56,325 bases of DNA, from positions 1-56,325 of the forward strand of contig CAAGHA010000100.1 of assembly GCA_900769555.1 (NCBI GenBank), read 5' to 3'. The position numbers were made by a program, and so were the translations under genes. Numbering within the stretch: position 1 is the stretch's first letter; each line of letters begins with the position of its first letter. The notes under the pieces are model-generated. The model saw only the letters and a list, made by a program, of their open reading frames with translations, was not told the origin of the DNA and made no database searches. This document shows, piece by piece, positions 35,401-44,686 of this stretch. Origin of the DNA: Bacteroidales bacterium (lineage in GTDB: Bacteria; Bacteroidota; Bacteroidia; Bacteroidales; Paludibacteraceae).

Positions 35401-35408
35401 TAACTTTG
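35401..35408 (+). promoter_or_regulatory. Putative -7 element for the lipid kinase gene
   Basis: TAACTTTG fits TAnnTTTG and lies 20 bp before the ATG. No clear -33 element was found at 19 nt, partly because a repeat occupies the upstream DNA. Confidence 0.4.
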
Positions 35409-35428
35409 CCGAAAATTTCTGTTTTTTT

Positions 35429-36301
35429 ATGAAAAAAAAGATAGCTTTTATCATTAATCCCAAATCAGGGACTTCCAACAAAAAAGAGTTACCCCAACTC
35501 ATCCGAGAAACAATGGATGACAAATGGGAAGAACCTACCATTACGTTTACTGAATATGCCGGTCATGGTTATGAATTAGCTCAATTATTCGCCAAAGAGA
35601 AGTATGATGTTGTTGTTGCGTGCGGCGGAGATGGGACTATGAATGAAATTGCATCCGGATTGGTTCATACTGATACTGCATTTGCAATTGTCCCCTTTGG
35701 TTCCGGGAATGGATTAGCACGCCATTTGGGATATTCTATGACTCCCAAATTAGCGTTAATGCAAATTAACCGTGGCGAAGAAATTATTATGGATTATGGA
35801 ATTGCTAATGATAAAAAATTCTTTTGTACTTGCGGAACCGGATTTGATGCTCACATCAGTCATTCATTTGCAGTAGCAAAACAACGTGGATTTTTGTCTT
35901 ATCTGAAGATTATTATTAAAGAATATTTTGGCTATCATTCCAATTTTTATAAAATCAACCTCAACTGTTTTTCATTTTCTCGAAGAGCATTTCTTGTAAC
36001 ATTTGCCAATGCTTCACAATATGGTAATATGGCTTATATTGCACCACACGCCAGCACACAAGATGGAATTATGGATATTTGCATTTTAGACACATTCCCT
36101 ATTTATTCCATCCCAAAATTAGCTTACCTTCTATTTAAAAAAGAGATAGATAAAAGCAGACACATCTCTATCCTTCACGCAAAATCAGCCACTCTGATTC
36201 GAGAAAAAGAGGGAGAGTTTCATATTGATGGGGAGGCTGTGAATATGGGTAAAGAGATTCATGTGAAAATTGTTCACAACGGAATAAAGGTAATAATTTA
36301 A
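35429..36301 (+). CDS. Diacylglycerol/sphingosine-type lipid kinase (YegS/DgkB-like)
   Basis: A 290-residue kinase of the DAGK-catalytic family: FIINPKSGTSNKKELP at the N-terminus, the nucleotide-binding VVACGGDGTMNEIASGL near residue 70, PFGSGNGLARHLG near 95, and HIDGEAV near the C-terminus. It phosphorylates a lipid hydroxyl (diacylglycerol or, in sphingolipid-producing Bacteroidota, possibly a long-chain base). Its TAA stop is part of the TTAA target of the repeat directly downstream; a strong hairpin terminator follows that repeat. Confidence 0.9.
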   Translation: MKKKIAFIINPKSGTSNKKELPQLIRETMDDKWEEPTITFTEYAGHGYELAQLFAKEKYDVVVACGGDGTMNEIASGLVHTDTAFAIVPFGSGNGLARHLGYSMTPKLALMQINRGEEIIMDYGIANDKKFFCTCGTGFDAHISHSFAVAKQRGFLSYLKIIIKEYFGYHSNFYKINLNCFSFSRRAFLVTFANASQYGNMAYIAPHASTQDGIMDICILDTFPIYSIPKLAYLLFKKEIDKSRHISILHAKSATLIREKEGEFHIDGEAVNMGKEIHVKIVHNGIKVII

Positions 36302-36392
36302 GGCAATTCCGAAAAATTAGGTCGAAATGCTCTTCAAAAGCATCTGAAATAAATTTATGAAAAAATTGAAATCGTAATTTATAAAACTTACT
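36302..36392. repeat. MITE-like repeat, short type A
   Basis: 91 bp, flanked by TTAA on both sides (36298-36301, including the stop codon of the lipid kinase, and 36393-36396). The right end is AAATCGTAATTTATAAAACTTACT. The smallest intact-looking copy. Confidence 0.8.
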
Positions 36393-36402
36393 TTAACAGA
36401 GA

Positions 36403-36428
36403 GTCGTCCATGAGGCGACCCTTTTTTT
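36403..36428 (+). terminator. Terminator of the lipid kinase transcript
   Basis: GTCGTC (36403-36408) and GGCGAC (36414-36419) form a 6 bp stem with a 5 nt loop, followed by CC and T7. It lies immediately beyond the repeat. Confidence 0.7.
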
Positions 36429-36454
36429 GATCTAACACTCAAAAATGTTCAATA

Positions 36455-36494
36455 AAAAAGAGGCTGAATCAAATTTTAGATTCAGCCTCTTTTT
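36455..36494. terminator. maeB terminator
   Basis: GAGGCTGAATC (36460-36470) pairs with GATTCAGCCTC (36479-36489), extended by A/T runs on each side to about 16 bp. It serves the leftward maeB transcript and could also act on the other strand. Confidence 0.75.
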
Positions 36495-36517
36495 CTTAGC
36501 AGTATTCTTTAGTTTAA

Positions 36518-38794
36518 TTACTTCTTTTCATTAATTTGCGCATCAATAACAGCAATTACAGTCATGTTAACTATGTCACGAACAGAACTTTCAACATCCA
36601 ATACATGAACAGCCTTTTTCAATCCCATTTGAACAGGACCGATATTTTCAGCCAATCCCATCTCTAACATCATCTTATAAGCAATATTAGCAGAATTTAG
36701 ATTAGGGAAAATAAATGTATTTACATCTTGTCCCTTTAATTTTGAGAATGGGAATTTCTCATCACGCAATTTCTTATTAAGAGCGAAATTAACTTGCATT
36801 TCACCATCGATAAGAATTTCAGGATGATTTTGATGGATAGATTCAACCGCCTCATGTACAGTACAAGGACTTCCTGTTGTATCAGCACCAAAGTTAGAGT
36901 ATGACAACATAGCAATAACCGGATGTTCGTTGAATAACTTAACCGTTTGATTTGTCAATACTGCAATCTCTTCCAAAGTCTCTTTAGAAGGACGATTATT
37001 AACCAAAGTATCAGCGAAGAAGAAAATTCCTTTTGAAGTATTGATGATGTTCAATGCAGCGATATGATTAACACCTTCGCGGGTTCCAATGATTTCCAAA
37101 GCAGGTTTTACAGCATCAGTATATTTAGTATAAACACCTGTGATCATTGCATCAGCATCACCGGTTTCAACCATCATTGTACCAAAGTAGTTTCTATCGT
37201 ACATCTTTTCGTTAGCTTCGATGTATGTATAACCTTTTCTGCACAATTTTTCAGCAAGATAAGCAGCATAACGATTACGACGTACCTCCTCGCGATCATG
37301 ACGAAGATTAACAATTTCTATACCTGTAATATCAATGTTATTTTCAGCAGCTATTTTAGAAATTCTCTCTTCGTTACCCAACAAAATAGGAATACAAATA
37401 CCATCTTTCTTTACGATAGAAGCAGCTTGCAAAGTATTCACATTATTAGCTTCTGTAAAGACAACACGTTTAGGATTAGCTTTAGCAGTAACAGTTAAAG
37501 AATCCAAGAATTTGTTATCCAATCCCATACGAGCGCGCAATTGCTCTTTATATTCATCCCAATTTTCGATTGCACGACGAGCCACACCCGATTTCATAGC
37601 TGCTTCAGCAACAGCCGGAGCAACAGTTTCCAATAAACGTGGGTCCAAAGCAGTAGGAATAATGTACTCACGACCAAACTTCATCTTCTTGTTGTTGTAA
37701 GCAATACTTACCACATCAGGAACCGGTTGTTTAGCCAAATCAGCCAAAGCATATACAGCAGCCAACTTCATCTCTTCATTAATACCTTTTGCTCTAGTAT
37801 CCAAAGCTCCCCTAAAGATATAAGGGAAACCTAAAACGTTATTTATCTGGTTAGGATAATCTGAACGTCCTGTTGCCAAAATCAAATCAGGACGAGACTC
37901 TTTTGCATCTTCGTAAGATATTTCAGGATTTGGATTCGCCAACGCAAATACGATTGGATCATTTGCCATTGTTCTAACCATCTCTTTAGTAAGAACACCT
38001 GCAACCGATAATCCTAAGAATACATCAGCACCTTTAATTGCTTCAGCCAAAGTAGTAATATCACGACTTGTTGCAAAAGGTTTTTTTCTATCGTTCAAAT
38101 CTGTTCTCTTAGTATTGATAACACCCTTAGAGTCACACATTACAATATTCTCCAAACGTGCACCCAAAGCCATGTATAAGCTTGTACAAGAGTTTGCTGC
38201 GGCTCCGGCTCCATTTACAACAATTTTTGCATCTTCAATCTTCTTTCCAACCAATTCCAATGCATTAATCAAACCTGCAGCAGAAATAATAGCAGTACCA
38301 TGCTGATCATCATGCATCAGAGGAATATCCAATTCAGCTTTTAAACGATCTTCGATTTCAAAACATTCAGGAGCCTTAATATCCTCTAAATTGATACCAC
38401 CAAACGTAGGAGCAATCGCTTTTACCGTATCAACAAATTTATCAATATTTGTTTCGTTTACTTCAATGTCAAAAACATCGATGTCTGCAAAAATCTTAAA
38501 TAAAAGACCCTTACCTTCCATAACAGGTTTTCCGGCTTCTGCGCCAATATTTCCTAAACCTAATACTGCTGTACCGTTAGAAATTACTGCAACTAAATTT
38601 CCTTTCGCAGTATAATCGTATGCCGCTTGAGGATCTTTTTCAATTTCTAAGCATGGTTCTGCAACTCCCGGGGAATAAGCCAAAGCCAAATCTCTTTGCG
38701 TAGCTGTTGGCTTAGTAGGAACAACTTGAATTTTTCCAGGTCTTCCTTCTGCGTGATACTTCAACGCATCAGATCTCTTTTTTTCTTCACTCAT
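36518..38794 (-). CDS. maeB: NADP-dependent malic enzyme with phosphotransacetylase-like domain (MaeB)
   Basis: A 758-residue fusion protein. The start was set at MSEEKKRSDALKYH (38794), as the extra 29 residues of the open frame look non-family. The malic enzyme half shows LALAYSPGVAEPCLEI (near residue 32), VLGLGNIGAEAGKPVMEGKGLLFK, LMHDDQHGTAIISAAG and the Rossmann loop VNGAGAAANSC. The C-terminal half (from about 430) resembles phosphate acetyltransferase (VVFTEANNVNTLQAA, DADAMITGVY), probably regulatory. It decarboxylates malate to pyruvate, supplying NADPH. Confidence 0.96.
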   Translation of the reverse strand: MSEEKKRSDALKYHAEGRPGKIQVVPTKPTATQRDLALAYSPGVAEPCLEIEKDPQAAYDYTAKGNLVAVISNGTAVLGLGNIGAEAGKPVMEGKGLLFKIFADIDVFDIEVNETNIDKFVDTVKAIAPTFGGINLEDIKAPECFEIEDRLKAELDIPLMHDDQHGTAIISAAGLINALELVGKKIEDAKIVVNGAGAAANSCTSLYMALGARLENIVMCDSKGVINTKRTDLNDRKKPFATSRDITTLAEAIKGADVFLGLSVAGVLTKEMVRTMANDPIVFALANPNPEISYEDAKESRPDLILATGRSDYPNQINNVLGFPYIFRGALDTRAKGINEEMKLAAVYALADLAKQPVPDVVSIAYNNKKMKFGREYIIPTALDPRLLETVAPAVAEAAMKSGVARRAIENWDEYKEQLRARMGLDNKFLDSLTVTAKANPKRVVFTEANNVNTLQAASIVKKDGICIPILLGNEERISKIAAENNIDITGIEIVNLRHDREEVRRNRYAAYLAEKLCRKGYTYIEANEKMYDRNYFGTMMVETGDADAMITGVYTKYTDAVKPALEIIGTREGVNHIAALNIINTSKGIFFFADTLVNNRPSKETLEEIAVLTNQTVKLFNEHPVIAMLSYSNFGADTTGSPCTVHEAVESIHQNHPEILIDGEMQVNFALNKKLRDEKFPFSKLKGQDVNTFIFPNLNSANIAYKMMLEMGLAENIGPVQMGLKKAVHVLDVESSVRDIVNMTVIAVIDAQINEKK

Positions 38795-39244
38795 TTTATT
38801 ATTGTTTTTTACAGATATTGACTCGTTATTACAACAAATCAAATAATCAATTTTTAATTCATAATATGTTATTCGGCACAAAATTAGAAAAATTTATCTA
38901 ATATACCCTAATTTATTAAACAAAATAACATAAAAATTGAATTTTTATTTACAAAAAGTATGGAATACTTCGAAATTTAGTTACAACATTAGAAAAATTT
39001 AGATTTATAGTTTAGTTCTAGTACAAAATTATATGTTGTTTTAGGTTGGTAAAATATGATTTGCGCGACAAAGAAAAAGTCGAAGTAAATCATATTAATA
39101 GCAAAATTTGACAAACTCAAGGTATAGATATAGATTATAAAGTTAAAAACTTGTTCATAATTTGTTAACAATCTCGCAAATTCACAAAAAATCTGTAATT
39201 TTGTAACGATTTTGAGGTGTTGTGCCCTTTAAAAAGGAAAAAAT
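38795..39244. other. Divergent gap between maeB and mnmG
   Basis: About 450 bp without a gene. It holds a -7-like TAATTTTG on the minus strand at 38886-38879 for maeB and on the plus strand at 39196-39203 for mnmG, neither with a good -33 partner. An interrupted hairpin lies at 39053-39096 (AATATGATTT/AAATCATATT outer arms, CGAC/GTCG inner arms). Confidence 0.5.
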
Positions 39245-41119
39245 ATGATATTTAAGTATGACGTTATTGTAATTGGCGCCGGTCATGCCGGTTGTGAAGC
39301 TGCAGCAGCTTCTGCAAATCTTGGTTCAAAAACTCTTTTGATCACCATGGATATGCATAAAATTGCTCAGATGAGTTGTAACCCTGCTATTGGAGGAATT
39401 GCCAAGGGACAAATCGTTAGAGAAATTGATGCATTAGGTGGACAATGTGGTATTATAACGGATATGACTGCCATACAATACAGAATGCTTAATCGTTCTA
39501 AAGGACCTGCAATGTGGAGTCCTCGCTCACAAGCAGACCGCCAAAAATTCAGTGAAATGTGGCGATCGGTCTTGGAAAATACAGAAAACCTAAATATCTG
39601 GCAAGATACAGTCACCCGCTTCGTTATAAAAAATGGAGAAATTGCAGGAGTGATTACTTCTATGGGAGCAGAATTTGAATGCAAGTGCGCTATCTTAACT
39701 GCAGGAACTTTTTTAACAGGACTGATACACTGTGGTAAAACACAAATTAATGCAGGTAGAATTTCTGAACCCGCTTCATACGGAATCACGGAACAATTGG
39801 CTGAATTAGGGATTAAAACAGACCGTATGAAAACAGGTACACCGGTAAGAATTGATGGTAGAAGTATCGATTTTTCTTGTATGGATAAACAGGATGGCGA
39901 AGATGATTTTCATAAATTCTCTTATCTTGATTTTAAGCCAAGACCATTGCAACAAAAAAGTTGCTTTATTACCTACACTAGTGAAGTTACACATGATATT
40001 TTGAGAAAAGGATTGCCTGATTCTCCTCTCTACAATGGTCAAATTCAGAGTATTGGCCCACGTTATTGTCCAAGTATCGAAACAAAAATAGTTACATTTT
40101 CTGAAAAAGAGAGACATCAACTTTTCTTAGAACCGGAGGGAGAAACAACTCAAGAGTATTATTTGAATGGATTCTCTTCTTCCCTACCTCTGCATATTCA
40201 ATTGGAAGCTCTAAAAACAATAAAAGGATTAGAGAACGCAATCATTTACAGACCGGGATATGCTATTGAGTATGACTATTTTGATCCTACTCAACTAAAT
40301 CATACACTAGAATCCAAACAGGTGAAAAATTTGTTTTTTGCAGGTCAAGTAAATGGTACAACCGGATATGAAGAGGCAGGAGGACAAGGACTGATTGCCG
40401 GTATTAATGCTCATATTAATTGCCATGGTGGAAAACCATTTGTTTTAAACAGAGACGAAGCTTATATTGGCGTATTAATCGATGATTTGGTTACGAAAGG
40501 TGTAGATGAACCATACAGAATGTTTACGTCAAGAGCAGAGTATAGAATTTTACTTAGACAAGATGATGCTGATGCAAGATTAACCGAAAAGTCTTATGAC
40601 ATTGGTTTAGCAACTAAAGAAAGATACGATTTATACAAAGAAAAAGAGCAAGAGATTTCAAGAATTGTTGATTTCATCAATAATTATTCTATTAAACCAG
40701 CTTATATAAATGAGTTCTTGGAAAAGAATGGAACAACAGCACTAAAAAATGGTTGTAAATTGGTAGATTTGGTTATGCGCCCTCAATTAAATATAGAATT
40801 GTTGACAGAAACAATTCCTGCTTTAAAAAATTGTATAGAGAAAATTAAAAACCGTAAGGAAGAAATTTTAGAGGCTGCAGAAATTCAAATTAAATATAAA
40901 GGATATATTGAAAGAGAAACATTGATAGCCAATAAGTTACAACGTTTAGAAAACATTAAAATCAAAGGTAAATTTGACTATTCAACTCTTCAATCTCTAT
41001 CTACAGAGGCACGACAAAAATTGGAAAAAATTGATCCGGAAACAATCGGTCAGGCTAGTAGAATTCCTGGTATTTCTCCAAGTGATATAAATATTCTTTT
41101 GATATTGATGGGAAGATGA
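39245..41119 (+). CDS. mnmG: tRNA uridine-5-carboxymethylaminomethyl modification enzyme MnmG (GidA)
   Basis: A 624-residue FAD enzyme that, with MnmE, modifies the wobble uridine of several tRNAs. The FAD-binding loop VIGAGHAGCEAAAAS is at residues 9-23, the signature CNPAIGGIAKGQIVREIDALGG near 46, GPAMWSPRSQADR near 90, GLPDSPLYNGQIQSIGPRYCPSIE near 260, and QVNGTTGYEEAGGQGLIAGINA near 370; the C-terminal region ends GISPSDINILLI. Length is normal. The stop overlaps the uvrC start by four bases. In many bacteria this gene lies close to the chromosome origin, which fits the nearby parS cluster. Confidence 0.98.
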   Translation: MIFKYDVIVIGAGHAGCEAAAASANLGSKTLLITMDMHKIAQMSCNPAIGGIAKGQIVREIDALGGQCGIITDMTAIQYRMLNRSKGPAMWSPRSQADRQKFSEMWRSVLENTENLNIWQDTVTRFVIKNGEIAGVITSMGAEFECKCAILTAGTFLTGLIHCGKTQINAGRISEPASYGITEQLAELGIKTDRMKTGTPVRIDGRSIDFSCMDKQDGEDDFHKFSYLDFKPRPLQQKSCFITYTSEVTHDILRKGLPDSPLYNGQIQSIGPRYCPSIETKIVTFSEKERHQLFLEPEGETTQEYYLNGFSSSLPLHIQLEALKTIKGLENAIIYRPGYAIEYDYFDPTQLNHTLESKQVKNLFFAGQVNGTTGYEEAGGQGLIAGINAHINCHGGKPFVLNRDEAYIGVLIDDLVTKGVDEPYRMFTSRAEYRILLRQDDADARLTEKSYDIGLATKERYDLYKEKEQEISRIVDFINNYSIKPAYINEFLEKNGTTALKNGCKLVDLVMRPQLNIELLTETIPALKNCIEKIKNRKEEILEAAEIQIKYKGYIERETLIANKLQRLENIKIKGKFDYSTLQSLSTEARQKLEKIDPETIGQASRIPGISPSDINILLILMGR

Positions 41120-42936
41120 CTAATAAAAAAGAAATATCGCCTCTGAAACAGATAGTTTTATCTCTTCCGGAAAGTCCCGGAATCTATCAATATTTGAATG
41201 AAAAAGAGGAGATAATATACGTTGGAAAGGCTAAAAATTTAAAACGTAGAGTATCTTCATATTTCAATAAAGAACAGCAAAGTATCAAAACAAAAGTTTT
41301 GGTAAAACAAATTCGGGATATAAAATATATCGTAGTTGAAAATGAACAAGATGCTCTGCTTTTGGAAAATAGTTTAATAAAGAAATTTCAACCTCGATAT
41401 AATATTCTATTGAAAGATGGAAAAACATATCCATGGATTTGCATAAAAAATGAGTTTTTTCCAAGGGTTTTCAAAACCCGTAATATTGTTAAAGATGGTT
41501 CAAAATATTACGGACCTTATACTTATGGTCCGGCTATCAAGACCATACTTGAACTTATTGAACAAATTTTTCCGCTCAGAAATTGTAAGTTGGATTTAAC
41601 ATCAGAGAGCATAGCTCGTAAAAATTATAAAGTTTGTCTTCAATATCATATAAAAAAATGTGCCGGATGTTGCGAAGGTCTTCAAAGTAGAGAAGAATAC
41701 GACGAAAATATCAAAAAAATTAAATCAATTTTAAAAGGAGAAATTGGTGAAATAGAAGATGAACTGAAAAAAGAGATGTTGGAACATGCTGAAAATCTAA
41801 ATTTTGAAAAAGCGCAAAAAATCAAAGAAAAATTAGAAATATTAGCACAATATAAATCTAAATCTACTATTGTTAATCCTTTGCTGACTAACATTGACAC
41901 ATTTGCTATCGAAATAGATGATAATGACGCTTTTATTAACTACTTGAAGGTAACAAATGGCACAATTACTCAAGCTTACACGTTAGAGTATAAAATCAGA
42001 ACAGAAGAGGAAAAAGAGGAAATTCTTGCAAGTGCTATCATTGAATTAAGAAATAGATTTAAAAGTCAATCAAAAGAGATTTTATTGCCTTTTGATATTA
42101 ATTACGAATTAAATGGTGTGACAATTACTGTCCCTCAACGAGGTGACAAAAAGAAACTGTTAGACCTTTCAATGCAAAATGTCAAACAATACAAGTTTGA
42201 TCGATTGAAACAGAAGGAGAAATTTAATCCCGAACAAAGAGCAACAAAACTGCTAAATTCTATACGTAATTTATTATGTATTAATAATTTACCAATTCAT
42301 ATTGAATGTTTTGATAATTCGAATATTCAGGGCAGCGACGCAGTTGCTGCATGCGTTGTATATAAAATGGGAAAACCATCTAAGAAAGATTACAGAAAGT
42401 ACAACATAAAAACAGTAGTTGGTCCAGATGATTATGCCTCTATGAAAGAGGTTGTTAGAAGAAGATATACACGTTTGAAAGAAGAAGAATCTCCCCTACC
42501 TCAATTAATAATTGCGGACGGTGGAATTGGTCAAATGGAGGTAATTAGAGAGGTTATTGAGGATGAATTGCATTTATCAATTCCAATCGCAGGATTAGCT
42601 AAAAATGACAAACATCGTACCAAAGAGTTATTATTTGGATTTCCTCCCAAAATTGTTGGAATGGATCCAAACGATGAAATATTTAGATTTTTCGCTTCAA
42701 TACAAGAAGAAGTTCATAGATACGCTATAAAATTTCATCGCGAAAAACGTAGTAAAAATCAAATTAAAAGTGAATTGGAAATTAAGGGTATTGGACCAAA
42801 AACACGAGAATTGTTACTACAAAAATTTAAGAGTACAAAAAGAATTAAAGAATTGAATTTCAATGATTTGGAATTAGCTATTGGAAAGAGTAAAGCACAG
42901 ATTGTATATCAATTTTTCCATAAAAATGAAGAATAA
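41116..42936 (+). CDS. uvrC: Excinuclease ABC subunit C
   Basis: A 606-residue nucleotide-excision-repair nuclease. The N-terminal GIY-YIG domain begins LPESPGIYQYLN and continues IIYVGKAKNLKRRVSSYF; a UvrB-interaction domain (about 205-235) follows, then the RNase H-like C-terminal nuclease (IECFDNSNIQGSDAVAACVV, IADGGIGQM, and HREKRSKN). It ends with a helix-hairpin-helix (IKGIGPKTRELLLQKF). UvrC makes both incisions around a lesion. The ATG overlaps mnmG by 4 bp, and dtd follows after 2 bp, so the three form one operon. Confidence 0.97.
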   Translation: MTNKKEISPLKQIVLSLPESPGIYQYLNEKEEIIYVGKAKNLKRRVSSYFNKEQQSIKTKVLVKQIRDIKYIVVENEQDALLLENSLIKKFQPRYNILLKDGKTYPWICIKNEFFPRVFKTRNIVKDGSKYYGPYTYGPAIKTILELIEQIFPLRNCKLDLTSESIARKNYKVCLQYHIKKCAGCCEGLQSREEYDENIKKIKSILKGEIGEIEDELKKEMLEHAENLNFEKAQKIKEKLEILAQYKSKSTIVNPLLTNIDTFAIEIDDNDAFINYLKVTNGTITQAYTLEYKIRTEEEKEEILASAIIELRNRFKSQSKEILLPFDINYELNGVTITVPQRGDKKKLLDLSMQNVKQYKFDRLKQKEKFNPEQRATKLLNSIRNLLCINNLPIHIECFDNSNIQGSDAVAACVVYKMGKPSKKDYRKYNIKTVVGPDDYASMKEVVRRRYTRLKEEESPLPQLIIADGGIGQMEVIREVIEDELHLSIPIAGLAKNDKHRTKELLFGFPPKIVGMDPNDEIFRFFASIQEEVHRYAIKFHREKRSKNQIKSELEIKGIGPKTRELLLQKFKSTKRIKELNFNDLELAIGKSKAQIVYQFFHKNEE

Positions 42937-42938
42937 AT

Positions 42939-43391
42939 ATGAGAGTAGTAATACAAAGAGTTAGCAAAGCATCGGTAAGAATAGAAAATAGATTAAAATC
43001 ATCGATAGAATCGGGCTTATTAGTTCTAATAGGAATAGAAGATGCTGATAATGATGAAGATATTGAATGGTTAAGTTCTAAGATAGTAAATTTACGAATA
43101 TTCGCCGATGAAAACGATGTAATGAATAAATCTCTATTAGAAGTAAACGGAGAAATTCTCATTGTAAGTCAGTTTACTTTAATGGCTCAAACAAAGAAAG
43201 GAAATCGTCCATCATACATCAAAGCATCAAAAGCAGATTTTGCTATTCCGATGTATGAAAAGTTCTGCAAAAAGGTAGAACAATTAATAGGTAAAGAGGT
43301 TAAAACGGGAGAATTTGGAGCCGACATGAAAGTTGAACTTTTAAATGACGGTCCGGTAACGATATGTATAGACACAAAAAATAAAGAATAA
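42939..43391 (+). CDS. dtd: D-aminoacyl-tRNA deacylase
   Basis: 150 residues. It removes D-amino acids (and mischarged glycine) from tRNA. Conserved motifs are MRVVIQRVSKASV at the N-terminus, SQFTLMAQTKKGNRPSY near residue 78 (catalytic Gln/Thr region) and NDGPVTI (GP motif) near 137. The gene is 2 bp after uvrC and 2 bp before the U32 gene. In related genomes a MazG-like pyrophosphohydrolase and deoC follow dtd; here those genes lie at 50.6-51.8 kb in opposite orientation. Confidence 0.95.
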   Translation: MRVVIQRVSKASVRIENRLKSSIESGLLVLIGIEDADNDEDIEWLSSKIVNLRIFADENDVMNKSLLEVNGEILIVSQFTLMAQTKKGNRPSYIKASKADFAIPMYEKFCKKVEQLIGKEVKTGEFGADMKVELLNDGPVTICIDTKNKE

Positions 43392-43393
43392 AG

Positions 43394-44662
43394 ATGGAAC
43401 ACAAAAGATCTGATTTTGAAATAATGGCACCGGTTGGTTCTTACGAAAGTTTGATGGCAGCTATTCAATCGGGAGCAGATTCTGTCTATTTTGGAATAGA
43501 AAATTTGAATATGCGTTCACGCTCTGCCAGTAATTTTACGACTGACGACTTACGAGAAATAGTAAAGATATGCAAAGAAAATAACATCAAGAGCTATTTA
43601 ACTGTCAACACTGTAATCTACAACGATGATTTAGATATGATGAGAAAAATCATTGATACTGCAAAGGAGGTTGAAGTAAGTGCAATTATAGCAGCAGATG
43701 TAGCAGCCATGTTATATGCTTATAAAGTTGGGGTTGAAGTTCATCTATCCACGCAGTTGAATATTGCCAATGTAGATGCTTTAAAATTTTATTCTCAATA
43801 TGCAGATGTAGTTGTATTGGCAAGGGAATTAAATATGGATCAGGTATCAGCAATTTGGAAACAAATTAAAGAGGAGAATATTAAAGGTCCTAAAGGGGAA
43901 TTGATAAAGATAGAGATGTTTTGTCATGGAGCACTTTGTATGGCAGTATCCGGAAAATGTTATTTAAGTTTGCATGAGTTAAACGCATCTGCCAATAGAG
44001 GTGCTTGTTACCAAGTATGTCGACATGCATACAGATTAATTGACGATGAAAGGGATATTGAAATTAAGGTTGACAACAAGTATTTGATGTCGCCGAAAGA
44101 TTTAAAAACTATCCATTTCATCAATAAATTGATTGATTCAGGAGTTAGAGTATTTAAGATAGAAGGTAGAGCAAGAGGACCTGAATATGTAAAGAGAGTT
44201 GTAAGTTGTTATAATGAAGCTATCAACTCTTACTTAGATGGAACATTCAGCGAAGAGAAGATTTCTGAGTGGGACGAAAAATTAAAAACTGTATTCAATC
44301 GTGGTTTTTGGAATGGTTATTATTTAGGACAGAGATTAGGAGAATGGAGTTCTACTTATGGATCAGAAGCAACAAAAAGAAAAGTATATGTTGGAAAAAG
44401 TTTAAAATATTTTTCTAAAATTGGTGTTGGTGAATTTTTAGTTGAAACAAAATACGGTATCAATATAGGTGATGAATTACTGATTACGGGACCAACAACG
44501 GGAGTAATTGAAGTAAAAGTTGATGAAATGCATGTAGATAATCATCCTGCCTCCAGATGTGAAAGGGGTGAATTATTTTCCATCAAAGTTCCTTGTAAAG
44601 TCAGACCATCTGATAAAGTATATAAAATGGTTGATGCATCGGAAGTTCCAAACAATCAATAA
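43394..44662 (+). CDS. U32 peptidase-family protein (RlhA/TrhP-like)
   Basis: 422 residues. The PS01276-type signature EMFCHGALCMAVSGKC lies near residue 178, followed by GACYQVCRH, so four cysteines could bind an iron-sulfur cluster. The N-terminus MAPVGSYESLMAAIQSGADSVYFG forms the TIM-barrel start. Although called peptidases, characterised relatives (RlhA, TrhO/TrhP, UbiU/V) hydroxylate rRNA, tRNA or ubiquinone, so RNA modification is more likely than proteolysis. It follows dtd by 2 bp, and a parS-type site lies between it and the Dus gene. Confidence 0.88.
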   Translation: MEHKRSDFEIMAPVGSYESLMAAIQSGADSVYFGIENLNMRSRSASNFTTDDLREIVKICKENNIKSYLTVNTVIYNDDLDMMRKIIDTAKEVEVSAIIAADVAAMLYAYKVGVEVHLSTQLNIANVDALKFYSQYADVVVLARELNMDQVSAIWKQIKEENIKGPKGELIKIEMFCHGALCMAVSGKCYLSLHELNASANRGACYQVCRHAYRLIDDERDIEIKVDNKYLMSPKDLKTIHFINKLIDSGVRVFKIEGRARGPEYVKRVVSCYNEAINSYLDGTFSEEKISEWDEKLKTVFNRGFWNGYYLGQRLGEWSSTYGSEATKRKVYVGKSLKYFSKIGVGEFLVETKYGINIGDELLITGPTTGVIEVKVDEMHVDNHPASRCERGELFSIKVPCKVRPSDKVYKMVDASEVPNNQ

Positions 44663-44678
44663 TGTTCCACGTGAAACA
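44663..44678. other. parS: parS-type centromere site 1
   Basis: TGTTCCACGTGAAACA, a 16-mer identical to the Bacillus subtilis-type parS consensus (from memory). It lies in the 24 bp gap between the U32 gene and the Dus gene, 9 bp before the Dus start. Confidence 0.85.
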
Positions 44679-44686
44679 AAATTTAT

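Noticed and set aside
38795..38881. 29-residue N-terminal extension of the malic enzyme
   Set aside because: Family members begin near MSEEKK; the extra residues show no conserved pattern.
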